Shown piece by piece: positions 5,926 through 15,398 of a DNA stretch of 64,000 bases. The stretch spans positions 1 to 64,000 of the forward strand of contig JBIKWB010000009.1 in assembly GCA_044356555.1 (NCBI GenBank), written 5' to 3'. The DNA is from Tous-C4FEB sp044356555 (lineage in GTDB: Bacteria > Verrucomicrobiota > Verrucomicrobiia > Opitutales > Opitutaceae). Under the pieces are notes generated by a model, which was not told the DNA's origin, did no database searches, and was given only the letters and a program-made list of their open reading frames with translations. The first letter of the stretch is position 1. Each line of letters starts with the position of its first letter. The position numbers and the translations under genes were made by a program.

Positions 5926-8487
5926 TTACTCCGACGCCTTGCTGGAGCCGCTCCACTCGTATTTCGGAGCGACGTCGGCATGGGCCTCGACGTGTTTCCG
6001 ATCGCCCTTGTGCCACCAGAAAAACACCGGTGTGGCGATGAACAGCGAGGAGAATGTCCCGGTGAGCACACCGATCAGCAGGGTGAAGGCGATGTCATTC
6101 ACCTCCCCCGTGGTTGTGACGATCAGAGTGATAGCGGTAAGGAAAGTCGTGCCACCGGTGATAATCGTGCGCGAAAGCGTGAGGTTCAGCGAGCGGTTGA
6201 TGATGTCACGCAGCGTACCGCCCGGATTGAGTTTCAGCTCTTCGCGGATGCGGTCAAATACGACCACGGTGTCATTGATGGAGTAACCGATGATTAGCAA
6301 AATCGCCGCTACCATCGACGCGTTGAACTGGCGGTCAAAGAGGACAAAAATACCGATCGTGATCAGCAAATCGTGGACTGTGGATACGACCGCCCCGACG
6401 CCAAACCCCATTTCGAAACGGAACGCCACGTAGCCGAAAATCAAAACCAAGGCCCAGAAGATCGACTGCCATGCGTTCCACTGGATCTCTTTTCCGACCG
6501 AAGCGCCGATCCGTGTTTCTCCGACCACTTCAAAGCCTGCTTTCGGCAGCGCTTGCTGGAGTTTTCCGACCGCGGGTTTGGCCTCATCAAACGGCGCCGT
6601 GACCAGCAGCACTTCGCGGGCACCGCCGATCGGTTGCTGGTAGGAAAATGAAACATCCTTGAGGTTCTGCTGGGCTGCCGCGCGGTTCAGATCGGCGATT
6701 TCAAGTTTCTCCGAGAACTTCAGGGTGACGGTGTCTCCACCGACGAAGTCGATGCCGTAGATATCCTTGCCCTTGTAAACGACCACTCCGGCTCCGACGA
6801 GAACGATGATCCAAGACGCAATGAAGGCCGGTTTGGCGTGCTTCAGGAAATCGAAGTTGGTGTCCTGCAAGATCGAGAACATTTTCAGGTTCTTGAGGTT
6901 TGCGCTATAGACCAAGAATTCGAGCAGCAGCTTGCTGATCACAACCGCCGCAAACATCGTCGTGAAGATACCGACGCCGAGCGTGAAGCCGAAACCCTTC
7001 ACCGAGCCGGTGCCGAGCAGATACATGATGAGCGCGACGAGGAAGGTCGTCACGTTCGAGTCTAGAATCGCCGACCAAGCCTTCTCAAACCCGGCTTCGA
7101 GCGACGCTGCGAGCGATTTACCGAGCTTCAATTCTTCGCGCATGCGCTCAAAAATTAGGATGTTCGAGTCCACGGACATCGCCAGCGTGAGCACGATACC
7201 GGCGATGCCGGGCATCGTGAGCGTCGCACCGAACGAGGCCATCACGCCCAACGTCACAAGCACGTTCAGGCCCATACCGATCGCAGCCACCAACCCGCCC
7301 AAGGTATAGAACATCAGCATGAAACCGATGGTCAGAGACACGCTGACGATAAAGGCGTTGCGAGCGCTGAGGACCGCATCTTTCGCCAAGGTGGGACCGA
7401 CCTCGTATTGCTCCTTGATGATGAGCGGCAGGTCGAGGGGGTTGTTCAGGACATTAGCGAGGTTGATCGCCTCGCGGTCCGTGAAATTACCGGAAATCAC
7501 GGCGGAATCGCTGTTGATCTCCTGCTTCACCGTCGGTGCGGAATAAAGTTTGCCGTCGAGAACAATCGCGAGACGACCGAGGCGCTGGGCCTGTTGACCG
7601 CCCTCCGCAATGGCGCGGGTAACTTCGGCGAAGCGCTTCGAACCGTCATTCGTGAATTGCAAGATCACCTCGGGCTTCCCGTAAAGGTCGGGCCGGGCGA
7701 ACGCGCTTAAAATCATCTCACCCGTCATTTCGGGGATGCGTTTGACGAAGAGCTCCTCGGTGCCCGATTCCCCACCGCGGCCTTCATAGTCCAGAGTCAA
7801 AACCTCGTAGCCGGGAGGGGCATCGATTGGCGAGGTGGTAAGCGGAGACTGGTTCGGGTGGACGATCCGGAACGCGAGTTGCGCCGGTTTCTTCACGTTA
7901 TCGACCACCTCGGGGTTATCCTTGGTGTTGATGTCGGGCAGTTGCACCTCGATCCGGTTATTGCCCAGCGGACGGATCACCGGCTCGGCCACGCCGAACG
8001 AGTTGATGCGGGCACCGATGATTTCGATCGCCTTGTTCAGCTTCTCTTCTCGCTGGGTTTCGTCTCCCGCCAACCCGCCCGCAGCTTTTTCATCGACCTC
8101 GAGCGTGAAGGCCACTCCGCCCTTCAAATCGAGACCGAGTTGCAGACTGCTCTTGGAGCGGCGCAGCAATTCCCCGAGCAAAATCTCGTTTCGCTTGGGA
8201 ATGTTCTTCAGAGACTCCTCCAGTTTGATCTCGGGGAAATAAACCGTGAGGTCGATTTTTCGCTCGGTGCCGATCTGCTTCAAAGCGACAAATTCACTGG
8301 GAGCGGTGCCGGCCTTTTTGCGGGCGGCAGCTTCATCGAGGAGCTTGGCAAATTCGGCCGGCTTGGCTTTGGCGTGCTCCTTCGCATAGGTCACGAAAGG
8401 GACGGCATTGAACGGGATGAGTTCGGCGACCGCCCACGCCGCGATGAGGACGGAGAGGACGATTTTCCAGGCGTTGCGTTTGAGCAT
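5926..8487 (-). CDS. secDF: Fused protein translocase subunit SecDF
   Basis: An 853-residue single-chain SecD-SecF fusion, an RND-family protein that uses the proton gradient to assist Sec-dependent export in the inner membrane. The SecD part has an N-terminal helix (KIVLSVLIAAWAVAEL), the hallmark LGLDLKGGVAFTLEV, a P1 domain with FTNDGSKRF, and a six-helix bundle (VLTLAMSVDSNILIFERMREE). SecF starts near residue 570 with YGIDFVGGDTVTLKF and ends with GYSINDTVVVFDRIREEL. The frame is open 22 codons upstream, but the ATG at 8487 directly precedes the first membrane helix and is preferred. It lies downstream of yajC, the usual secretion-gene order. Confidence 0.97.
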   Translation of the reverse strand: MLKRNAWKIVLSVLIAAWAVAELIPFNAVPFVTYAKEHAKAKPAEFAKLLDEAAARKKAGTAPSEFVALKQIGTERKIDLTVYFPEIKLEESLKNIPKRNEILLGELLRRSKSSLQLGLDLKGGVAFTLEVDEKAAGGLAGDETQREEKLNKAIEIIGARINSFGVAEPVIRPLGNNRIEVQLPDINTKDNPEVVDNVKKPAQLAFRIVHPNQSPLTTSPIDAPPGYEVLTLDYEGRGGESGTEELFVKRIPEMTGEMILSAFARPDLYGKPEVILQFTNDGSKRFAEVTRAIAEGGQQAQRLGRLAIVLDGKLYSAPTVKQEINSDSAVISGNFTDREAINLANVLNNPLDLPLIIKEQYEVGPTLAKDAVLSARNAFIVSVSLTIGFMLMFYTLGGLVAAIGMGLNVLVTLGVMASFGATLTMPGIAGIVLTLAMSVDSNILIFERMREELKLGKSLAASLEAGFEKAWSAILDSNVTTFLVALIMYLLGTGSVKGFGFTLGVGIFTTMFAAVVISKLLLEFLVYSANLKNLKMFSILQDTNFDFLKHAKPAFIASWIIVLVGAGVVVYKGKDIYGIDFVGGDTVTLKFSEKLEIADLNRAAAQQNLKDVSFSYQQPIGGAREVLLVTAPFDEAKPAVGKLQQALPKAGFEVVGETRIGASVGKEIQWNAWQSIFWALVLIFGYVAFRFEMGFGVGAVVSTVHDLLITIGIFVLFDRQFNASMVAAILLIIGYSINDTVVVFDRIREELKLNPGGTLRDIINRSLNLTLSRTIITGGTTFLTAITLIVTTTGEVNDIAFTLLIGVLTGTFSSLFIATPVFFWWHKGDRKHVEAHADVAPKYEWSGSSKASE

Positions 8488-8571
8488 GTTCGTATTGGTT
8501 AAATGGGGATTGGGTTTCCGGCCGCCCTTCGGGGCGCACCGGATCGAAACCAAGCTGGCGGGAATCGCCGG

Positions 8572-8931
8572 TTACTTCTTTTCCTCTACACCGTTTCTTT
8601 TGGTCACCGAGGAGATGAAGCCTTTGGCAATTTCAACCTTCGTCGTATCCGAGATCCGCACGATGAAACGGTCCTCCTTAACATTAGTCACAACACCGTA
8701 GATGCCGCCGGTCGTAAGGACTTCGTCGCCCGATTGTAACTCGCTCAACATTTTCTCGTGCGCCTTCTGCTTTTTGCGCTGGGGGGCGATAAACAGGAAA
8801 TAAAAACCACCCGCGATCAGCGCGTAAAAAAGCAGCATCTGCCACATCGGGCCTGGACCGGCGGGGGCCGTGGCGGGCGCGGTAGCTTGAGCAAAGTGAG
8901 TAAGAGCGGCGAAAGGAGACATATTCGTCAT
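8572..8931 (-). CDS. yajC: Preprotein translocase subunit YajC
   Basis: A 119-residue protein with one membrane helix (LLFYALIAGGFYFLFI, about residues 31-46). It is followed by the YajC signature APQRKKQKAHEKMLSEL and a small beta domain (GDEVLTTGGIYGVVTNV). YajC associates with SecDF and SecYEG in the inner membrane. The stop lies 84 bases before the secDF start, same strand. The ATG at 8931 is used; an in-frame ATG at 8922 is also possible. The start is only nine bases from the first possible start of the divergent speA. Confidence 0.95.
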   Translation of the reverse strand: MTNMSPFAALTHFAQATAPATAPAGPGPMWQMLLFYALIAGGFYFLFIAPQRKKQKAHEKMLSELQSGDEVLTTGGIYGVVTNVKEDRFIVRISDTTKVEIAKGFISSVTKRNGVEEKK

Positions 8932-8940
8932 TGCGTGTTG

Positions 8941-10968
8941 ATGTTTTTGAAAAAAGAAACACGTAGGAAATCAATTCCCTCTCCGCAAAAGCAAGCCCTA
9001 TCACCTCCCCGCTCCGCATTGAAAAGCAAATCCTCCTCCTCTTGGTCCGCCGCAAAGTCAGAAGACCTCTATGGTTTTAAGCGCTGGGGCTCCGGCCATC
9101 TTTCCGTCGATGACGCGGGCTTCCTAAACGTTCAACCGCTCGCCGACGGGCGTGGCATCCGCGCCCTCGACGTCATCAACGAAGCCGTGGGCATGGGCCT
9201 CAAGGCGCCGTTGGTCATCCGCTTCCAAGACCTCCTCCGCCACCGGGTCGCCCAGCTCAACGAGGTATTTCGCAAGGCCATCAAGCAGGAAGGCTACGAA
9301 GGATCCTACCGCGGAGTTTTTCCGATTAAGGTCAACCAGCTCCGTGAAGTCGTCGACGAGATCGTCGCCGCCGGCAAAGAGTTCAACTACGGCTTGGAAG
9401 CGGGTTCCAAACCCGAGTTGATGATCGCTTTGGCCATGCATGAGGGCGCCAACCGCCTCATTATTTGCAACGGTTACAAAGACCACGACTACATCCGTCT
9501 CGCCCTCTTGGGTCGCAAGCTCGGCAAGAAAATCATCCTCGTGGTCGAACAGCTCTCCGAGCTCGAAGATATCATCGCCATCTCGCAAGAGACCGGGGTG
9601 AAACCGATGATCGGCTTCCGCGCCAAGCTTCAGACCCGCGGCGAGGGCAAGTGGGCCATGTCCACCGGCGATAGCGCCAAATTCGGCCTCAACACCGCCG
9701 AGATTCTCTTTGCCTGTGAAAAATTGCGCGCCGCCAAGCTCGAGTCCTGCCTGCGCCTGGTCCATTTTCACATCGGCTCACAGGTGCCCAATATCATCAC
9801 GATCAAGAACGCCGTCATCGAGGCGACGCGCTTCTATTGCCAGTTGGCAAAAATGGGGTTCCCGATGGGATTCCTCGACGTCGGCGGAGGCCTCGGCGTC
9901 GATTACGACGGTTCGCGCACCAATTTCGAGAGCTCCATGAACTACTCGATGGAGGAATACGCCCGCGACGTCGTGTTCAACGTCCGCGAAATCTGCACCG
10001 CCTCCAAAGTTCCGGTTCCCGATATTGTCAGCGAGTCGGGCCGCGCTATTGTCGCTCCCCACTCACTGCTCGTGGTCGAGGTTTTCGAGCGCATCAACAA
10101 ACGCGAGTCTCTTGGCCAACAGCATCAGCCTAAGGTCAAACACAAGGTCGTCGAAGACCTTGAGGTCATGCTCAAGAACAAGACCAAACTCGGCCGCCTG
10201 GAACGTTTTCATGATGCCACCCAGAAAAAGGAAGAAGCCTTTTCCCTTTTCAATCTCGGCTACCTCGACCTCGAAAACCGAGCCGCCGCCGAATCTCTGT
10301 TTTGGCAGATCTGCGAGAATATCGCCAAGGAAGGTCAAAAATCCGGCTACGAGCCCGAGGAACTCCGCGATTTATCCAAGCTCCTTGCGGATCAATACGT
10401 CTGCAATTTTTCAGTCTTCCAATCGCTCCTCGACCACTGGGCTCTGAAGCAACTTTTTCCCGTCGCACCGCTCCACCGCCTCACGGAAAAGCCCACCGTC
10501 AACGCGATCCTCGCTGACATCACCTGTGACTCCGACGGCAAGATCAGCAGCTTCATCGACCTTCAGGACACGAAAGATTACATCACCCTTCACCCTCTCA
10601 ACGGGAAGCCCTACTATCTAGGCATCTTTCTGACCGGCGCCTATCAAGACATCATGGGCGACCTCCATAATCTGTTTGGTCGCGTCAACGAGGTCCACGT
10701 CTTCCTCGAAGACGATGAACCCAACGGCTACTACGTTGAAGAAGCACTCAGCGGCAGCCGCATCGCCGATGTCCTCGAGGCCGTGCAATACCAGCAGGAA
10801 GAATTGTGCCGCAAAATGAAGGCCCAGATCGACGCGGCGACGAAGAAAGATGTCGTCAAACCGCGCGAGGGCGTTCGCCTGCTCGAACTCTACGAAAGCC
10901 AGATGCTCAGCAAAACTTACCTGAACATCGAGGCAAAGACCGGCCGGAAAAAGAAGCCCGGCGCCTGA
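8941..10968 (+). CDS. speA: Biosynthetic arginine decarboxylase SpeA
   Basis: A PLP-dependent fold III decarboxylase that converts arginine to agmatine, the first step of polyamine synthesis from arginine. YGFKRWGSGHLSVDD opens the conserved part; K130 in FPIKVNQLREVV is the expected PLP lysine. Further signatures are GLEAGSKPEL, CNGYKDHDYIRLAL, HFHIGSQ, LDVGGGLGVDYDG and SESGRAIVAPHSLL. From the ATG at 8941 the protein has 675 residues. The first 26 are low-complexity, and a TTG at 9019 would give 649 residues, closer to the family norm, and leave room for promoters between speA and divergent yajC. The start is therefore uncertain. Confidence 0.95.
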   Translation: MFLKKETRRKSIPSPQKQALSPPRSALKSKSSSSWSAAKSEDLYGFKRWGSGHLSVDDAGFLNVQPLADGRGIRALDVINEAVGMGLKAPLVIRFQDLLRHRVAQLNEVFRKAIKQEGYEGSYRGVFPIKVNQLREVVDEIVAAGKEFNYGLEAGSKPELMIALAMHEGANRLIICNGYKDHDYIRLALLGRKLGKKIILVVEQLSELEDIIAISQETGVKPMIGFRAKLQTRGEGKWAMSTGDSAKFGLNTAEILFACEKLRAAKLESCLRLVHFHIGSQVPNIITIKNAVIEATRFYCQLAKMGFPMGFLDVGGGLGVDYDGSRTNFESSMNYSMEEYARDVVFNVREICTASKVPVPDIVSESGRAIVAPHSLLVVEVFERINKRESLGQQHQPKVKHKVVEDLEVMLKNKTKLGRLERFHDATQKKEEAFSLFNLGYLDLENRAAAESLFWQICENIAKEGQKSGYEPEELRDLSKLLADQYVCNFSVFQSLLDHWALKQLFPVAPLHRLTEKPTVNAILADITCDSDGKISSFIDLQDTKDYITLHPLNGKPYYLGIFLTGAYQDIMGDLHNLFGRVNEVHVFLEDDEPNGYYVEEALSGSRIADVLEAVQYQQEELCRKMKAQIDAATKKDVVKPREGVRLLELYESQMLSKTYLNIEAKTGRKKKPGA

Positions 10969-11027
10969 TCAATTCGGCGCCGGGGCCTTGCCGCCTGCGG
11001 TTCGCGCAGGGGCCAAAAAAACGGGGG

Positions 11028-11477
11028 TCAGGCCAACTTACCCTGCACCAGTTTGCTGACTGCGCCGAAGTCAATCAGCGCCGCATCGGGGTGCGCCTTG
11101 AGCGCTCCGATCACTTTGCCCATTTCTTTTTTCGTCGTCGCCCCGGTGGTGGCGATAGCTTCGGCAATCAGGACATCGAGTTTCGCCGCATCGAGACCCG
11201 CCGGCAGATATTTTTGGAGAATTTTGATTTCCACCTCGTTGGCGGCGACCAAGTCAACGCGTCCGCCCTTGGTGAACTCGATGTTGGCGTCGGTCAGATT
11301 CTTGACCGCCTTGCGCAAGGTCGCGAGCGAGAGCCCATCGTCGATCTCCTTGTTGCCGTCCATCGCGGCGCGTTTGATCGCGGCGTCGGCCGTGCGCAGC
11401 GCCGTCGTGGTCACGCTGTCGCGGGCTTTCATGGAAACGATGATATCGGCACGGAGGGTTTCGTAGATCGAAGACAT
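11028..11477 (-). CDS. yqeY: GatB/YqeY domain protein
   Basis: A 149-residue protein matching the YqeY family: SIYETLRADIIVSMKARDSV, then LRTADAAIKRA, EVEIKILQKYLPAGLD, GATTKKEMGKVIGAL and a C-terminal LVQGKL. YqeY resembles the tail domain of GatB, the glutamyl-tRNA amidotransferase subunit, and is thought to contact tRNA, but no reaction is established. The ATG at 11477 is chosen because the family motif begins right after it; the frame remains open 14 codons further. It converges with speA, leaving a 59-base gap containing a GC-rich hairpin without a T-run. Confidence 0.92.
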   Translation of the reverse strand: MSSIYETLRADIIVSMKARDSVTTTALRTADAAIKRAAMDGNKEIDDGLSLATLRKAVKNLTDANIEFTKGGRVDLVAANEVEIKILQKYLPAGLDAAKLDVLIAEAIATTGATTKKEMGKVIGALKAHPDAALIDFGAVSKLVQGKLA

Positions 11478-11566
11478 GGCCCCAGCGTGCGCCCGCGCCT
11501 GCCCTTGTCGAGACGGCAAGCGCGCGCGACCTTGCGCCCCGCGCTCCCGGCCACATCGTACCGCAC

Positions 11567-11938
11567 GTGAGTCCTCAACCTTCCATCAACGTCCTAGGCG
11601 GCCCGCTCAAACCGTGCTCGAACCAGCCGCTCACGGGCTTCTTTCGCAACGGCCACTGCGATACCTGCGCCGACGACCACGGGTGCCACACGGTGTGCGT
11701 CGAAGTCTCAGCCGAGTTTCTCGCCTTCAGCCTCGCGGCCGGAAACGACCTCTCCACGCCGATGCCCGACTACGATTTCCCCGGCTTGAACCCCGGCGAC
11801 CGTTGGTGCGTATGCGCCGCGCGGTGGCAAGAGGCGCTCGCCGCCGGAGTTCCGGCTCCGGTCTCACTTGCGGCGACGCACGCCCGTTCGCTCGAAATCG
11901 TGCCGCTCGCCCTGCTACAAAAACACGCCACCGCCTGA
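11567..11938 (+). CDS. DUF2237 family protein
   Basis: A 123-residue protein with the DUF2237 pattern: NVLGGPLKPCS at the N-terminus, TGFFRNGHCDTCADDHGCHTVC with a cluster of conserved Cys and His residues, then SAEFLAFSLAAGNDLSTP, FPGLNPGDRWCVCAARW and a C-terminal HARSLEIVPL. Function is unknown; the Cys-rich segment suggests metal binding. The start is a GTG at 11567. It is followed after 19 bases by a VF530-type gene on the same strand, probably co-transcribed. Confidence 0.85.
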   Translation: MSPQPSINVLGGPLKPCSNQPLTGFFRNGHCDTCADDHGCHTVCVEVSAEFLAFSLAAGNDLSTPMPDYDFPGLNPGDRWCVCAARWQEALAAGVPAPVSLAATHARSLEIVPLALLQKHATA

Positions 11939-11957
11939 TCGCTTCCCCGCTCCCCCG

Positions 11958-12218
11958 ATGAACGAACCTCGCCCCCCCTCCAAGGACCCGCTGCACGGCG
12001 TCACCCTCGAGGCGATGCTTAACACTCTCGTCGCCCGAAGGGGCTGGGAAGGACTGGCCAGCCAGATCGACATTCGCTGCTTCAATTTCGATCCCAGCAT
12101 CAAATCCAGTCTCACCTTTCTCCGGAAAACCCCTTGGGCGCGTAAAAAAGTCGAGGACCTTTACCTCTATGATTTCCGCCGATACGGCGAATTCCGACCT
12201 GAGCCGTCCACGGATTAA
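11958..12218 (+). CDS. VF530-type small DNA-binding protein
   Basis: An 86-residue protein of the VF530/DUF2132 family, recognised by DPLHGVTLEAMLNTLV, GWEGLASQIDIRCF, PSIKSSLTFLRKTPWAR and KVEDLYLYD. The Vibrio homologue has a compact helical fold described as DNA-binding; the role is otherwise unknown. The ATG at 11958 directly precedes the conserved part. The stop overlaps by four bases the stop of the convergent gene at 12215-12454. Confidence 0.85.
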   Translation: MNEPRPPSKDPLHGVTLEAMLNTLVARRGWEGLASQIDIRCFNFDPSIKSSLTFLRKTPWARKKVEDLYLYDFRRYGEFRPEPSTD

Positions 12219-12454
12219 CTCTTCGCGGCGGCCCGCAAGCCCCGGCGGCCGACTCTGACGCCCCACCCGATCATCAGCAGGCCAGCGGCAAGACTGGCGC
12301 CAAACCAGCGCCACACCTCGCCCCGCGAAATCCCCAAAGCCACTTCGTCCGACGGCTCGAGCAAAATCCAGGCACCGACCAAGTTCAGTGTCGCGGAGAG
12401 CACCAACGTCGCTCCGCCACCGACCAACAGAAACGAAACGAGCCGGCGTTTCAT
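12215..12454 (-). CDS. Small two-helix membrane protein, unknown
   Basis: From the ATG at 12454 this encodes 79 residues with two hydrophobic helices (LVSFLLVGGGATLVLSATLN and WFGASLAAGLLMIGWGV) separated by a short polar loop (LEPSDEVALGISRGEVWR). It ends in a basic tail. It resembles no family I recognise. An upstream ATG at 12475 is possible. It lies downstream of the SYLF gene on the same strand (31-base gap) and could be co-transcribed with it. Confidence 0.55.
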   Translation of the reverse strand: MKRRLVSFLLVGGGATLVLSATLNLVGAWILLEPSDEVALGISRGEVWRWFGASLAAGLLMIGWGVRVGRRGLRAAAKS

Positions 12455-12485
12455 TGCGGCCACGGTCATCGCCAAATTCCCGGCG

Positions 12486-13064
12486 TCAGTTGTTCAAATC
12501 CGCATCCTGCCAATACTTCGTGCCCTGGAGTGTCGCCTGCAGCGCGATTCCGTTCTTGGTGATCTGATACACCTCTACGTCGCTCAACACCGTCGCCGCG
12601 CCCGCCGCCGCCGCTCCCTTGTCCCCGGACTGGGCCGCGGCATCTGCCTGGGCTCCGAAGTCCCAGCCTTGCTCGACGAATTGCGCGAGCTTCTCCTTTT
12701 TTCGAAACACAAACACCGCCCGAAAATCCTTAATCCCAAGACCGATGCCGAATCCGCCCGAGGCCATTTTCATGAACACTTCTTTTCCTTTCCGATCCAC
12801 GACGATTCCCTTCCCGCCCGCGACACTCGCGAAAATCAAATTCACCCCGACATTTGAAAAAACCGCGTAGCCTTCCGCTTTGTTGATCTTTTGCTTGATC
12901 GAGGCGTCCTGCATGTAGAGCTCGGCCAAGACCTCATCCCGCATTTTCCGCACCTCATCTTGTTGGTCCTCGATCGTGCCTTTCTTCGCAAACGCCGGAC
13001 TCGATCCGGCAGTGACCAACGTCAACGCGGCCAACAGGGAAACGATGCAGTTCAAGGATTTCAT
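12486..13064 (-). CDS. SYLF (YSC84-like) lipid-binding domain protein
   Basis: A 192-residue secreted protein. The first 26 residues are a signal peptide (CIVSLLAALTLVTAGSSPAFA), so it is periplasmic. The rest matches the SYLF/Ysc84 domain: INKAEGYAVFSNVGVNLIFAS, GGKGIVVDRKGKEVFMKMAS, GGFGIGLGIKDFRAVFVF and a C-terminal ITKNGIALQATLQGTKYW. SYLF domains bind phosphoinositides in eukaryotes; bacterial homologues have no defined reaction. The ATG at 13064 follows a GGTGGGGGA ribosome-binding stretch. It is divergent from asnS. Confidence 0.88.
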   Translation of the reverse strand: MKSLNCIVSLLAALTLVTAGSSPAFAKKGTIEDQQDEVRKMRDEVLAELYMQDASIKQKINKAEGYAVFSNVGVNLIFASVAGGKGIVVDRKGKEVFMKMASGGFGIGLGIKDFRAVFVFRKKEKLAQFVEQGWDFGAQADAAAQSGDKGAAAAGAATVLSDVEVYQITKNGIALQATLQGTKYWQDADLNN

Positions 13065-13183
13065 TCCCCCACCAAATCCAACCCTCCTTTTTCGGCAAGC
13101 CCGAGCACGTACAGGCCCGGGCAAAGCTCTTTAGCCTCGCCTCCGCCCTGCACCCGGCAAAACCCTACCCTTTGCAAAATCCC

Positions 13184-14581
13184 ATGCCACGCACCCTCGT
13201 CAAAGACGCCCTCGCCCGCACCGAAGCCCTCGACTCCATTCTTCTCCAAGGTTGGGTTCGCACTCGCCGCGACGCCAAAGCCTTTTCGTTTATAGAGCTC
13301 AACGACGGCTCCTGCCTCAAGGGCGTCCAAGTCATCGTCGATGCCACGTTGACCGATTACAGTGCGGTCGCACGGGCGCATACCGGCGCCTCGATCGTCG
13401 TCCACGGCAAACTGGTTCCCTCGCAAGGCCAGGGTCAAAAATGGGAAGTCGTCGCCCAAAAATTTGAGGTCGTCGGCGAAGCCGATGCCACCTACCCACT
13501 CCAGAAAAAGGGCCACACGCTCGAGTTTCTCCGCGAGATCGCCCATCTCCGCCCACGTTCCAATCTCTTCGGCGCCGTCTTCCGGGTCCGCAGCCGCCTC
13601 GCCTACGCGGTTCATCAATTTTTTCAGGAAAAGGCCTTCGTCTACGTCCACACGCCCATCATCACCGCCAGCGACGCCGAGGGCGCCGGCGACATGTTTC
13701 GCGTCACCACCCTTGATCTCGCGAAGCCGCCACGCACCGAGGACGGTGCGGTCGACTCGACCCAAGACTTCTTCGCCAAAAAAACGTTTCTCACCGTCAG
13801 CGGGCAGCTCGAAGCCGAGATTTTCGCCACCGCCCTTTCCAACGTTTACACCTTCGGCCCCACTTTCCGCGCCGAGAATTCCCACACATCGCGCCACGCC
13901 TCCGAGTTCTGGATGATCGAGCCCGAGATGGCTTTTTGCGATCTCACCGGCGATATGGCGCTCGCCGAGGAATTCGTGAAATACCTCATCCGCGACGCGA
14001 AACAACACTGCGCCGCCGACCTCGAGTTCTTCTCCAAGTTCGTCGACAAAGACCTGCTCACCCGCCTCGACTTTGTTCTCGAACGCCCGTTCCAGCGCTG
14101 CAGCTACACCGAGGCTATCACGATCCTCAACCAATCCGGCCGCACGTGGGAACACCCCGTCTCCTGGGGCGACAACCTGCAGTCGGAACACGAGCGATTT
14201 CTCAGCGAGGAACACTTCAAGTGTCCCGTCACCGTTTATAACTACCCGCGCGCCATCAAAGCCTTCTACATGCGCAAAAACGACGGCGACGCCCCCGACC
14301 GCCAGACGGTCGCCGCAATGGATCTGCTGGTGCCGGGCATCGGCGAGATCATTGGCGGCAGCCAGCGCGAGGAGCGTCTCACCGAACTCCGCGAGGGCAT
14401 GGCGCTCCATCACCTCGACGAAAAAGCCTACTGGTGGTATCTTGATCTCCGCCGTTACGGCACCGTCCCCCACGCCGGCTTCGGCCTTGGGTTTGAGCGC
14501 ATGCTCATGTTTGTCACCGGTGTGGCCAATATTCGCGACGTCATACCCTTCGCCCGCACCCCCGGCACCGCGGAGTTCTGA
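13184..14581 (+). CDS. asnS: Asparaginyl-tRNA synthetase
   Basis: A 465-residue class II synthetase that charges tRNA-Asn with asparagine. An N-terminal OB-fold (LQGWVRTRRDAKAFSFIELN) binds the anticodon. The catalytic core has FLTVSGQLEAEIFA, motif 2 FRAENSHTSRHASEFWMIEPE and motif 3 GFGLGFERMLMFVTGVANI, with the family C-terminus RDVIPFARTPGTAEF. The ATG at 13184 begins the conserved part; a TTG 12 bases upstream is possible. A direct asparagine route is therefore present in this organism. It precedes the YebC gene by 70 bases. Confidence 0.97.
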   Translation: MPRTLVKDALARTEALDSILLQGWVRTRRDAKAFSFIELNDGSCLKGVQVIVDATLTDYSAVARAHTGASIVVHGKLVPSQGQGQKWEVVAQKFEVVGEADATYPLQKKGHTLEFLREIAHLRPRSNLFGAVFRVRSRLAYAVHQFFQEKAFVYVHTPIITASDAEGAGDMFRVTTLDLAKPPRTEDGAVDSTQDFFAKKTFLTVSGQLEAEIFATALSNVYTFGPTFRAENSHTSRHASEFWMIEPEMAFCDLTGDMALAEEFVKYLIRDAKQHCAADLEFFSKFVDKDLLTRLDFVLERPFQRCSYTEAITILNQSGRTWEHPVSWGDNLQSEHERFLSEEHFKCPVTVYNYPRAIKAFYMRKNDGDAPDRQTVAAMDLLVPGIGEIIGGSQREERLTELREGMALHHLDEKAYWWYLDLRRYGTVPHAGFGLGFERMLMFVTGVANIRDVIPFARTPGTAEF

Positions 14582-14651
14582 TTTCACCCGCCGCTCAATT
14601 CCGATTCCGGGATTGCCGGCCCATCCAACCCTTCCAACCCTTTAAAACTTT

Positions 14652-15383
14652 ATGGGACGTCAATGGCTCCACGCAAAGCGCGCGATCGTCAACGAGCGCA
14701 AAAGTAAAATCTCTGGTAAGCTGACCAAGGAAATCAGCGTCGCCGCCAAGCTCGGCGGACCTGATCTCGGCGCCAACGCCCGCCTCTTTGCCGCCGTCGA
14801 AAAAGCCAAAAAGGCCAGCGTCACCCGCGACGTGATTGAGCGCGCCATCAAAAAGGGTGCCGGTATTGGCGACGACAAGATGGTCCTCGAACACGTCGTA
14901 TTCGAAGGCTACGCGCCGCACAAAGTGCCCGTCATAGTCGAGGTCTACACCGACAATCACCAGCGCACCGCGCCCGAGATGCGCGTCATGTTTAAGCGCG
15001 GCATCCTCGGCGGCGCCGGCAGCAACAAATTCCTCTTCGAACACGTTGGTCTCGTCGAAGCCCATCATCCCGTCGCGACGACCGATCTTGAGGCCGCCGC
15101 GATCGAGGCCGGCGCCAACGATTTCGAAATCGTGGGCCACGACAAAAACGACGACATCCCCGCAGATCACGCCGGCGCCCGCTTCATCACCGGACTCAAG
15201 GACGTCCACGCCGTCTCCACCTGGCTTGGAAAAAACGGATGGACCGTCGTAACCGCCGAACTCGGCTACCTGGCTAAAAATTATCCCGAGCTCGACGAAG
15301 CGGCCCGCATCGAAGTCGGCGAGTTTCTCCATGAGCTCGACGACCACGACGACGTCCAACGCGTCTGGGCCGCCTTCAAGTAA
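14652..15383 (+). CDS. YebC/PmpR family regulatory protein
   Basis: A 243-residue protein of the YebC family with the typical start (GRQWLHAKRAIVNERKSKI), AAKLGGPDLGANARLFAAVE, TRDVIERAIKKG, the PVIVEVYTDNHQRT core and a C-terminal VQRVWAAF. Members act as transcription regulators (PmpR) or as ribosome-associated factors easing proline-stretch stalling (YebC2/TACO1); which type this is cannot be said from sequence alone. Here K-G-P of the common KRKAKAD...GKLFTKL pattern is diverged (KISGKLTKEISVAAKLG), which favours the YeeN-like subgroup. It converges with uvrA, 15 bases apart. Confidence 0.92.
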   Translation: MGRQWLHAKRAIVNERKSKISGKLTKEISVAAKLGGPDLGANARLFAAVEKAKKASVTRDVIERAIKKGAGIGDDKMVLEHVVFEGYAPHKVPVIVEVYTDNHQRTAPEMRVMFKRGILGGAGSNKFLFEHVGLVEAHHPVATTDLEAAAIEAGANDFEIVGHDKNDDIPADHAGARFITGLKDVHAVSTWLGKNGWTVVTAELGYLAKNYPELDEAARIEVGEFLHELDDHDDVQRVWAAFK

Positions 15384-15398
15384 GCTCCCGCGCCGACG

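Noticed and set aside
10985..11020. GC hairpin (CCTGCG/CGCAGG) between speA and the YqeY gene
   Set aside because: No T-run follows the stem on either strand, so I do not call it a terminator.
13061..14587. A 508-codon antisense frame over asnS
   Set aside because: asnS has all class II motifs; the antisense frame has none. The same applies to antisense frames over the PQQ gene (25288-26835) and the helicase (32940-34442).
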